In this document: positions 1 through 5,948 of the stretch, in pieces
How the letters are laid out: each line of letters starts with the position of its first letter
How positions within the stretch are numbered: position 1 is the stretch's first letter
NCBI GenBank assembly: GCA_905193995.1
Contig: CAJJQT010000027.1
Location: forward strand, 1 to 12,347
Origin: an uncultured Porphyromonadaceae bacterium
GTDB lineage: Bacteria; Bacteroidota; Bacteroidia; Bacteroidales; Muribaculaceae
Length of the DNA: 12,347 bases
Direction of reading: 5' to 3'
Notes under the pieces: model-generated
Databases searched by the model: none
What the model saw: only the letters and a program-made list of their open reading frames with translations
What the model was told of the DNA's origin: nothing
Translations under genes and position numbers: made by a program

Positions 1-41
1 TGCGATTTATGCCACGTCGGCATTGACTGCAAATTGGAAAA

Positions 42-140
42 ACTGCGTTTTCCGATAAATTTGACCTGCAAAATACTGCGTTTTCCTATGATTTTACCTA
101 CCAAAAAACTGCGTTTTCCGATAAAGGCGGCTTTGACAGT
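42..140. repeat. Three tandem 33-bp repeats with a conserved 12-bp core
   Basis: The core ACTGCGTTTTCC occurs at 42-53, 75-86 and 108-119, exactly 33 bp apart. Units 1 and 2 match at about 24 of 33 positions. Units 1 and 3 share 22 identical bases (38-59 and 104-125). A weaker trace of the unit (TTGACTGCAAA at 23-33, compare 61-73) suggests the array may continue to the left. Because 33 is a multiple of three, the array can be read as an 11-residue peptide repeat. On the plus strand the frame starting at base 1 stays open to a TAG at 184-186 and reads LRFP at the start of each unit. On the minus strand another frame reads IGKRS in each unit. Neither has a visible start codon. It could be the edge of a coding repeat, an iteron-like binding array, or a leader of a gene outside the window. 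The repeat itself is certain, its role is not. Confidence 0.85.
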
Positions 141-144
141 CCGT

Positions 145-1275
145 TTATTCGGTGATAAGAATCTTGCGGGAGCCGCGGATGTATAGGCCGGGGGCAGGCC
201 GACCGGCGACCCGCCGGCCGAGCAGATCGTAAAGGGGCGCGTCGGCTTCGCCGTCTTCATCAGTGACGGCATCGGCTACGCCCGCAAGATTTTTCAGCAG
301 AAACGTCAGCGGACGGGCGGCACGCTGCTGCCAGAACCATTCGTTGTGGCCCGCTCCGGAGGCATCGAAAGTCATCAAAGACCCATTGTCCGCGGAATAG
401 CCGTGTCTCTCGGTTATGGCACGGGCCAGGGTTTCATACTGCAGGTAGTCGGCATCCCAGCCCGTCGTGCCTTGATCGAGATACAGGCGCCGCTGCGCCG
501 GGTCGGGAAGATTTCCGTCCATATAGGCCAGGACAGCCGCGGCGCACACGGCATCGGGCTGCAGTGAATAATCTGCATTCATCTTGAACGACCCGATCCA
601 ATGCGTCGACATACAGGCTGCTCCGCCAAAAATATCGGGATATTCACACAATAGATACATAGACGCAAGGGCTCCCATCGACGAACCCATCGCGAAGGTG
701 TGTCCGCGGTCCGGAGCCGTGTTGAACATATCATCGATCAGCGGCTTTAGCTCGCAGGCGACAAATTCGGCATGCTCGTCGCCGAAGAAACCCGCCGAAC
801 AGGTCTCGCGAACAAACGTCCGGTCCCGGTCGGCAGCGGATATATATGACATGGCCTTTTCGGGAAAATAATCGTTCGGCCGCAGATTCTTCGCCCCGCG
901 GTTGTGGATTCCGACGATGATCGGAGCCGCAATTTCGCCTTTAGAGGCCAGTGAGGCTGCAGTTTGGTCAAGTTCCCAAGCAACAGTAGAAAAAGAGAGT
1001 GACGGATCGAAAAGATTCTGACCGTCATGCACATACACCACAGGATATCCGCCCGGCAGCGCCGCATCATAAGTCGGCAGCCACACATCCACCGTCATAT
1101 CGTCGGCCAGCGTCTCCGACGCGACCGACAGTCGCACCGCCGACCCGGGACTCACCGCCGGAAACTCCTGCGGCGGCGCTACTGAATACTCCGGCAGCGC
1201 ACCCGGGAGCGCCGGCGCAGCCGCCAGCGCGCTCACTGCTGCCAAAACCGCTTTCAAAAAACAACGTCCGAACAT
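145..1275 (-). CDS. Secreted alpha/beta-hydrolase esterase with C-terminal sorting-like tail
   Basis: A 376-residue protein of the esterase D/IroE-like alpha/beta-hydrolase family (PF00756 type). Residues 1-26 look like a signal peptide (basic start, then an Ala/Leu-rich segment), so it should act outside the cytoplasm. The motif DGQNLFD at 84-90 is characteristic of this family. The nucleophile elbow GSSMG at 197-201 gives Ser199, Asp267 in LDQGT is the likely acid, and His310 in GAGHNEW completes the triad. The last 30 residues (347-376, with YDLLGRRV and PGLYI) resemble the short C-terminal domain of type IX-secreted Bacteroidetes proteins. This suggests export to the surface or outside, although some Bacteroidales carry such tails without known secretion. 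The natural ester substrate (carbohydrate ester, siderophore or other) cannot be told. It sits downstream of the tRNA-Leu gene on the same strand but is separated from it by a terminator, so it probably has its own promoter within 1276-1337. The ATG at 1273-1275 is chosen because it gives the complete signal peptide. Confidence 0.88.
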   Translation of the reverse strand: MFGRCFLKAVLAAVSALAAAPALPGALPEYSVAPPQEFPAVSPGSAVRLSVASETLADDMTVDVWLPTYDAALPGGYPVVYVHDGQNLFDPSLSFSTVAWELDQTAASLASKGEIAAPIIVGIHNRGAKNLRPNDYFPEKAMSYISAADRDRTFVRETCSAGFFGDEHAEFVACELKPLIDDMFNTAPDRGHTFAMGSSMGALASMYLLCEYPDIFGGAACMSTHWIGSFKMNADYSLQPDAVCAAAVLAYMDGNLPDPAQRRLYLDQGTTGWDADYLQYETLARAITERHGYSADNGSLMTFDASGAGHNEWFWQQRAARPLTFLLKNLAGVADAVTDEDGEADAPLYDLLGRRVAGRPAPGLYIRGSRKILITE

Positions 1276-1337
1276 AAGTTACTTAATAAATGCTGATTAT
1301 AAAGATTAAACCGATTAATAGCGCGATCCACTGATAT

Positions 1338-1367
1338 AAAAAGAGGATTCCCGCGATGAGAATCCTC
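1338..1367 (-). terminator. Rho-independent terminator of tRNA-Leu
   Basis: On the minus strand the 8-bp stem GAGGATTC/GAATCCTC (1360-1367 pairing with 1343-1350, 9-nt loop) is followed directly by a run of five T (1338-1342). It begins 8 nt after the tRNA 3' end, as expected for a single-tRNA transcript. It also separates the tRNA from the esterase gene that follows on the same strand. Confidence 0.85.
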
Positions 1368-1375
1368 GAAAAGTG

Positions 1376-1457
1376 TACCCGGACCCGGGATCGAACCGGG
1401 AAGGATTGCTCCAACGGTGTTTGAGACCGTCGCGTCTACCGATTCCGCCATCCGGGC
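1376..1457 (-). tRNA. tRNA-Leu (anticodon CAA)
   Basis: An 82-nt tRNA gene read on the minus strand. The acceptor stem GCCCGGA (1451-1457) pairs with TCCGGGT (1377-1383), with A at 1376 as discriminator base. The D arm contains GGTAGAC. The anticodon stem-loop is ACGGT-CTCAAAC-ACCGT, giving anticodon CAA, which reads the UUG leucine codon. A long variable arm (GGA-GCAA-TCC) marks a class II tRNA, and the T arm is CCCGG-TTCGATC-CCGGG. The 3' CCA is not encoded (CAC follows), so it must be added by the CCA-adding enzyme. It has its own promoter and terminator and appears to be monocistronic. Confidence 0.96.
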
Positions 1458-1463
1458 GCGATG

Positions 1464-1494
1464 CAAAGTTAGGCATTTTTTGGCATCCGGCAAG
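1464..1494 (-). promoter_or_regulatory. Bacteroidetes-type promoter of tRNA-Leu
   Basis: The minus strand has a -33 box CTTG (1491-1494) and a -7 box TAACTTTG (1464-1471), with 19 bp between TTG and TA. This matches the known Bacteroidetes primary sigma consensus (TTTG, 19-21 bp, TAnnTTTG). Transcription would begin only a few bases downstream, practically at the mature tRNA 5' end at 1457, so there would be little or no 5' leader to trim. Confidence 0.85.
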
Positions 1495-1545
1495 CAGAGG
1501 TGTCGTTTTTTTGGTGCAAATGGCCATGTTTTGCTTTTTTTTGAG

Positions 1546-1553
1546 TATTTTTG
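1546..1553 (+). promoter_or_regulatory. -7 promoter box of the rlmN operon
   Basis: TATTTTTG matches TAnnTTTG and lies 16 bp before the rlmN ATG at 1570. No TTTG at the right 19-21 bp distance is seen (TTTG at 1530-1533 is too close, TTTG at 1510-1513 too far), so the -33 box is weak or absent. Initiation about 6 bases downstream of the box would leave a leader of only about 10 nt, too short for a ribosome binding site. This fits Bacteroidetes translation, which does not depend on Shine-Dalgarno pairing. Confidence 0.6.
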
Positions 1554-1569
1554 TGGAAATTTCCGCACC

Positions 1570-2652
1570 ATGAGCACCGATACACGACACCCCCTGATAG
1601 GCATGACTCTCGAAGACCTGCGCCGCGTGGCGGCTGAGGCCGGACTTAAGCCGTTTGCAGCCAAACAGATGGCAGCATGGCTGTATGGGCGCCGGGTGAC
1701 TGATATCGACGCGATGACCGATCTCTCGAAGGAGGGGCGCCGCCGCCTGGCCGAAAGCTACTGCATCGGACGGACCGCACCGCTTACCCGCTCGGTGAGC
1801 GCCGACGGCACGGTGAAGTATCTCTTCGAGGGTACAGGAGGCATGGCCGTAGAGGCGGTATACATCCCCGACGGCGAGCGCGCCACACTATGCGTGTCGT
1901 CGCAGGCGGGCTGCCGCATGGGCTGTACGTTCTGCATGACGGGGCGCCAGGGCTTCCACGGCAATCTGACTCCGGCCGGAATCATGAATCAGATACTGTC
2001 CGTGCCGGAGAGCGAGCGTCTGACCAACATCGTGTTCATGGGCATGGGCGAGCCGACCGACAATGTCGAGGCCGTGATGACGGCAATCGAGATACTGACC
2101 TCCGGCTGGGGCCTGGCCTGGAGCCCGAAGCGCATCACGGTGTCGACCGTAGGCAACCGCGCGGGTCTCAGGCGGCTGGCCGAGCAGACGAAAGTGCACC
2201 TGGCCGTGAGCGTCCACTCGCCCTTCCCCGACGAGCGGCTGCGGCTGATGCCGGCCGAACGCGCTTTTCCCGTCCGCGAGGTGATGGAGCTGCTGCGGGG
2301 CTACGACTTCGCCCACCAGCGGCGCCTGTCGGTGGAGTACATCCTGTGGAAAGGCCTCAACGACGACCGGCGCCATGCCGACGCGCTGGCACGGCTGGTA
2401 CGCGGCACCGACGCCCGCGCGAACCTCATCCGCTACCACGCGCTGCCGGGCTCGGAGATGCAGCCGCCATCGACGGCTGTCATGGAGGCTTTCCGCGACC
2501 GCCTCAACGAGCAGGGCGTGACGGCCACGATCCGCGCCTCGCGCGGCGAGGACATCGAGGCGGCATGCGGAATGCTGGCCGGCCAGGCCAAAAACGCCGC
2601 CCGCACATCCGACAATACAGACAACCAATCAAATACAGATTCAAATGCATAA
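1570..2652 (+). CDS. rlmN: 23S rRNA (adenine-2503-C2)-methyltransferase RlmN
   Basis: A radical SAM enzyme of 360 residues that methylates C2 of A2503 in 23S rRNA and, in the well-studied homologue, also A37 of some tRNAs. The Fe-S cluster motif CxxxCxxC is C115, C119, C122, preceded by the conserved CVSSQ (Cys108). The GMGEP SAM-binding motif is at 158-162. The C-terminal RGEDIEAACG contains Cys333, equivalent to the methyl-carrying E. coli Cys355. SVHSPFPDERL (214-224) is the Bacteroidetes version of the strand that precedes the substrate site. The frame stays open upstream to 1417, but that extension would run through the tRNA-Leu gene and the promoter, so ATG 1570 (MSTDTRHPL) is chosen. 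The last residues from about 341 are polar and unconserved in appearance. The end overlaps the pdxA start by 8 bp (ATGCATAA), pointing to translational coupling as the first gene of the operon. Confidence 0.97.
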   Translation: MSTDTRHPLIGMTLEDLRRVAAEAGLKPFAAKQMAAWLYGRRVTDIDAMTDLSKEGRRRLAESYCIGRTAPLTRSVSADGTVKYLFEGTGGMAVEAVYIPDGERATLCVSSQAGCRMGCTFCMTGRQGFHGNLTPAGIMNQILSVPESERLTNIVFMGMGEPTDNVEAVMTAIEILTSGWGLAWSPKRITVSTVGNRAGLRRLAEQTKVHLAVSVHSPFPDERLRLMPAERAFPVREVMELLRGYDFAHQRRLSVEYILWKGLNDDRRHADALARLVRGTDARANLIRYHALPGSEMQPPSTAVMEAFRDRLNEQGVTATIRASRGEDIEAACGMLAGQAKNAARTSDNTDNQSNTDSNA

Positions 2653-3727
2653 AAAGATAAAAGTGGGAATCACCCACGGCGACATAAACGGCATCGGCTA
2701 CGAGATAGTGCTGAAGCTGCTCGAAGACGGCCGGCTGGCCGAGCTCTGCACGCCCGTCGTGTACGGCTCGGCTAAGCTAGCGGCCGCCTACCGCAAGGCG
2801 CTGCAGATGCAGCAGGTGCCTATGACTCAGATCGAAAGCCCCGAACAGGCTACCGGCGACACCAACTATATAATCAACGTTGTCGGCGAGGAAGTGCGAC
2901 CCGAGCCGGGCGTGGCGTCGCCCGAGGCCGGCCGCGCCGCCTTCGCGGCGCTGGAGCGCGCCGTAGCCGACCTTAAAAACGGCGATATCGACGTTCTGGT
3001 GACGTGCCCGATCAACAAATCGACCATCCACAGCGCCGAATTCACCTTCCCGGGCCATACCGAGTACCTCGAGTCGGCCGCCGGCGAGGGCAAGGCGCTG
3101 ATGATACTCTGCGACGAGAATATGCGCGTGGCGCTGCTGACTACCCACACTCCGATAGCCCGGGTAGCCGAGACCGTGACCGAGGATGCCATAGTGGAGA
3201 AGCTGCGGATCTTCGACCGCTCGCTGCGCCGCGACTTCGGCATCGACGCACCGCGCATAGCCGTGCTGGGGCTGAATCCGCACGCCGGCGACGGCGGGCT
3301 GCTCGGCTCCGAGGAGAAGGACATCATAGCTCCGGCCATAGCCAAGGCGCGCGAGGAGCGCATCCTGGCCTTCGGGCCCTACGCCGCCGACGGCTTCTTC
3401 GGCTCGGGTCAGTTCAAGAAATTCGACGGCATCCTGGCCATGTACCACGACCAGGGGCTGGCGCCTTTCAAGGCCCTGTGCATGGGCTCGGGCATCAACT
3501 TCACGGCCGGGCTGCCGTTCGTGCGCACGTCGCCCGACCACGGTACCGGCTTCGACATCGCCGGCCAGGGAGTGGCCGATCCCGACTCGACCCGCGCGGC
3601 CGTCTATGCGGCGATCGACATCCTGCGTGCACGCCGGCGCTACGACGAGGCGCGCCGCTCGCCCCTGCGCCGCCAGTATTACGAAAAAGGCGCCGACAAT
3701 GTAGTACTTGACCTGTCGGGAGAATGA
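2645..3727 (+). CDS. pdxA: 4-hydroxythreonine-4-phosphate dehydrogenase PdxA
   Basis: This 360-residue NAD-dependent enzyme oxidises 4-phosphohydroxy-L-threonine, and the product condenses with deoxyxylulose phosphate through PdxJ to give pyridoxine phosphate (DXP-dependent vitamin B6 route, cytoplasmic). The three metal-binding histidines are visible: His168 in TTHTP, His213 in NPHAGDGG and His268 in YHDQG, matching His166, His211 and His266 of the E. coli enzyme. GHTEYL (137-142) and the C-terminal RTSPDHGTGFDIAG (294-307) are also family signatures. The N-terminal THGDINGIG (10-18) replaces the proteobacterial TPGEPAGIG and is the form I associate with Bacteroidetes. Length is normal for the family. 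The ATG lies inside the rlmN stop region and the stop overlaps the next ATG (ATGA), so it sits in a tightly coupled operon. The PdxJ partner is not in this window. Confidence 0.97.
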   Translation: MHKKIKVGITHGDINGIGYEIVLKLLEDGRLAELCTPVVYGSAKLAAAYRKALQMQQVPMTQIESPEQATGDTNYIINVVGEEVRPEPGVASPEAGRAAFAALERAVADLKNGDIDVLVTCPINKSTIHSAEFTFPGHTEYLESAAGEGKALMILCDENMRVALLTTHTPIARVAETVTEDAIVEKLRIFDRSLRRDFGIDAPRIAVLGLNPHAGDGGLLGSEEKDIIAPAIAKAREERILAFGPYAADGFFGSGQFKKFDGILAMYHDQGLAPFKALCMGSGINFTAGLPFVRTSPDHGTGFDIAGQGVADPDSTRAAVYAAIDILRARRRYDEARRSPLRRQYYEKGADNVVLDLSGE

Positions 3728-4464
3728 ATTTCGCGATCATAGCAGCCGGCGACGGCTCGCGCCTGGTCCATGAAGGCGTGAGCAGCCCCAAACCGCTCGT
3801 CGAGCTTGACGGGCGGCCAATGATCCGGCGTCTCACAGACATATTCACCGCCTGCGGCGCCGAAAGCATCGCCGTTATAGTCAACGAGTCGATGACCGAC
3901 GTAACCCGCTACGTGGCCCGGCTGGCCGGCGAAATATCCGTGCCGCTGCGGCTGTGCGTAAAGTCGACCCCCGACTCAATGCACAGCTTCCACGAGGTCT
4001 CATCGCTGCTGCCTGAAGGTAAATTCGTACTCACGACGGTCGACACTATCTTCAGCGCGGGTGCCATGCGCCGGCTCGTGGCGGCTTTCGAAGCCGATGA
4101 CACAGCCGACGGCTACATGGGCGTGACGGACTATATCGACGACGAGAAACCTCTCTATGTGGGTGTGGACGCCACGGGACGCATCGACGCCTACCGCGAC
4201 GAACCATTCGCGGGTGTGCGCTACGTGTCGGCCGGAGTATACGGCCTGCAGTCGCCCCGGGCGCTCGAGGTGCTTCGCGAATGCATCGCCGCCGGCAAGG
4301 GCCGCATGCGCAACTATCAGCGCGCACTCGTCGGCGCCGGTTTCGACCTGCGCGCATTCCCGATGGGCAAGGTGATCGACGTCGACCACGCCTCCGACAT
4401 AGCCAAGGCGCGGCAGCTGATCCGCGAATTTGAAAACCATGACAAGAAAGATGAATGCAATTAA
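3724..4464 (+). CDS. Nucleotidyltransferase family protein (NTP_transferase fold)
   Basis: A 246-residue protein with the Rossmann-like fold of sugar-1-phosphate nucleotidyltransferases. The NTP-binding loop AAGDGSRL (7-14) is a variant of the usual GxGTRL, with Lys23 in PKPL. Asp107 in TTVDTIF is the expected metal ligand and VIDVDH (217-222) supplies the second metal-binding Asp. There is no left-handed beta-helix acetyltransferase domain as in GlmU, so it is a stand-alone transferase. The likely reaction is formation of an NDP-sugar or CDP-alcohol from NTP and a phosphorylated substrate. Relatives include MurU-like and MobA-like enzymes, and sequence alone does not decide the substrate. 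It starts in a 4-bp ATGA overlap with pdxA and ends inside the beginning of the next gene. No sugar-biosynthesis gene is adjacent, so the context gives no direct hint beyond housekeeping. Confidence 0.85.
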   Translation: MNFAIIAAGDGSRLVHEGVSSPKPLVELDGRPMIRRLTDIFTACGAESIAVIVNESMTDVTRYVARLAGEISVPLRLCVKSTPDSMHSFHEVSSLLPEGKFVLTTVDTIFSAGAMRRLVAAFEADDTADGYMGVTDYIDDEKPLYVGVDATGRIDAYRDEPFAGVRYVSAGVYGLQSPRALEVLRECIAAGKGRMRNYQRALVGAGFDLRAFPMGKVIDVDHASDIAKARQLIREFENHDKKDECN

Positions 4465-5464
4465 ACTCATACCGCTGGCCGCGGCAGCCCTGTGGGCGAC
4501 AGCCGCCTCCGTGTCGTGCGGCAGCAGCTCCGCAGCGGGAGCCGGCGCACAGGCCGACACTTTCGAGGCCCGCGGCGCTTTCAGCGGCGATTCGGCCATG
4601 GCGGCCGCGGCCGCGCAGGTGGCATTCGGACCGCGCGTACCCGGCACCGCCGCTCACGACAGCTGCGCCGCGTGGCTCGCCGGCCGGCTTGCGGCCTGCG
4701 GCGCCGACACCGTCGAGGTGCTCGAATCCACGGCCACGGCCTGGAACGGCGACCGTCTGCCCGTGCGCAACATCCTGGCACGGTTCGACACCGCCGCTAC
4801 AGCGCGCCTACTGCTGCTCGCCCACTACGACACGCGCCCCTGGGCCGATCAGGAGGCAGACGAGACACTGCGCGAACGGCCTATCGACGGCGCCAATGAC
4901 GGCGCCAGCGGCGTGGCCGTGCTGCTCGAGATCGCCCGAAACCTCGGTCTCGAGGCAGCGCCGGTCGGAGTCGACATACTGCTGACCGACTGCGAAGACT
5001 ACGGCCGGCGTTCCGACGCACCCGCGCCCGACGGCGGCCATGACGACTCGTGGGCCATCGGCGCGGCCCACTTCGCCTCCGGGCTGCCATACCCCGCCGC
5101 CAAGATCCCGCGCTACGGCATACTGCTCGACATGGTCGGCGGCCGCGACGCGCGCTTCCCTCGCGAATATTTCTCGGCCAGCCTGGCCCAGGCACCCACG
5201 GCCAAGGTGTGGGACATGGCCCGCAGGCTCGGCCTCTCCGACCGCTTCCCCGACCGCACCGGAGGCGCCGTCAGCGACGACCACCTGCCGCTGATCCGTG
5301 CCGGCATACCCGTGACCGACATCATCGAGAACTCGAATCCGGCCACAGGCTCCTTCCCTCCTACCTGGCACACACACGACGACAATACCGACCACCTCGA
5401 CCCGGCCACAATGCACGCCGTCGGCACCGTGGTCCTCAACGTGATATACAACGAAAAGCCATGA
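4439..5464 (+). CDS. M28-fold glutaminyl-peptide cyclotransferase (zinc-dependent), probable lipoprotein
   Basis: This protein of 341 residues most resembles the animal-like (type II) glutaminyl cyclases found in Bacteroidetes, which convert N-terminal Gln of exported proteins to pyroglutamate. Visible motifs are AHYDTRPWAD (128-137), DGANDGASG (150-158) with Asp154 as zinc ligand, CEDYG (185-189) with Glu186 as general base and Asp187 as zinc ligand, GILLDMVGG (227-235), SDDHLPLIRAGIP (279-291), and WHTHDDN (310-316) with His311 as third zinc ligand. The WHT.DDN signature and the DDH..L...GIP block distinguish it from ordinary M28 aminopeptidases. The N terminus has a hydrophobic stretch ending in SVSC (Cys27), so it is probably a periplasmic lipoprotein, although the lipobox lacks the usual Leu at -3. 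ATG 4439 is preferred; TTG 4430 and ATG 4451 are possible. It overlaps the previous gene by 26 bp and the next by 4 bp. A plain peptidase function remains the alternative. Confidence 0.85.
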   Translation: MTRKMNAIKLIPLAAAALWATAASVSCGSSSAAGAGAQADTFEARGAFSGDSAMAAAAAQVAFGPRVPGTAAHDSCAAWLAGRLAACGADTVEVLESTATAWNGDRLPVRNILARFDTAATARLLLLAHYDTRPWADQEADETLRERPIDGANDGASGVAVLLEIARNLGLEAAPVGVDILLTDCEDYGRRSDAPAPDGGHDDSWAIGAAHFASGLPYPAAKIPRYGILLDMVGGRDARFPREYFSASLAQAPTAKVWDMARRLGLSDRFPDRTGGAVSDDHLPLIRAGIPVTDIIENSNPATGSFPPTWHTHDDNTDHLDPATMHAVGTVVLNVIYNEKP

Positions 5465-5901
5465 CTATCGAACAGAAACAAGATGAAATAACCGAGCAGT
5501 TCGCCGACATCGACGACTGGCTCGACCGCTACGCCCAGATCATCGACATGGGCAACGAACTGCCTCCGATCGACGAGTCGCTCAAGACGCCCGACCGCCT
5601 CATCGAGGGCTGCCAGAGCCGCGTATGGCTCGACGCCCGTCTCGACCCGGAAGGCCGCGTACACTTCACCGCCGATTCCGACGCCATCATCGTCAAAGGC
5701 ATCATCGCCATGCTCGTCGACGTGCTCAACGGCCACACCCCGGCCGAAATCCTCGGCGCCGACCTGCACTTCATCGACGACATCGGCCTGGGCGAGCACC
5801 TGTCGCCGACGCGCTCCAACGGCCTGCTGGCCATGGTGAAGCAGATGCGCGACTATGCCCGCGCCTTCAAGCTCCTCGAGGAGTCGCGCAAGGAGGCCTG
5901 A
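5461..5901 (+). CDS. sufE: SufE family sulfur acceptor protein
   Basis: A small cytoplasmic protein of 146 residues that accepts persulfide sulfur from the cysteine desulfurase SufS and passes it to the SufBCD scaffold for Fe-S cluster assembly. The active-site cysteine is Cys51 in EGCQSRVWL (49-57), the same residue number as in E. coli SufE. The helical ends, the IDDIGLGEHLSPTRSNGL stretch (105-122) and the total length are typical. It stands apart from any sufBCDS genes in this window, and its ATG overlaps the stop of the cyclase gene (ATGA), so it is translated as part of the rlmN-pdxA operon. RlmN needs a 4Fe-4S cluster, and SufS needs pyridoxal phosphate made via PdxA, so the co-expression makes metabolic sense, though this link is inference. 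Confidence 0.95.
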   Translation: MTIEQKQDEITEQFADIDDWLDRYAQIIDMGNELPPIDESLKTPDRLIEGCQSRVWLDARLDPEGRVHFTADSDAIIVKGIIAMLVDVLNGHTPAEILGADLHFIDDIGLGEHLSPTRSNGLLAMVKQMRDYARAFKLLEESRKEA

Positions 5902-5948
5902 CGCCTGCCGCCAACCCGCCAATCAATCACCCTTAAAATATCCTTCAA

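Noticed and set aside
42..140. CRISPR array
   Set aside because: The period of 33 bp leaves no room for a repeat plus a spacer, the inter-core sequences are themselves similar to each other, and no cas gene is present.
1..186. C-terminal end of a plus-strand gene entering from the left (frame open to TAG 184-186)
   Set aside because: The frame is open but short, has no recognisable domain and overlaps the end of the esterase gene. A minus-strand frame through the same repeats is equally open, so I do not call a coding region.
1417..1569. N-terminal extension of RlmN by 51 residues
   Set aside because: It would be coded by the complement of the tRNA-Leu gene and would include the promoter box at 1546. 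The family starts near MSTDTRHPLIGMTLEDL, so ATG 1570 is used.
5050..5460. Extended frame upstream of SufE inside the cyclase gene
   Set aside because: The SufE family begins close to ATG 5461 and the extension is Arg/Pro-rich out-of-frame reading of the cyclase gene.
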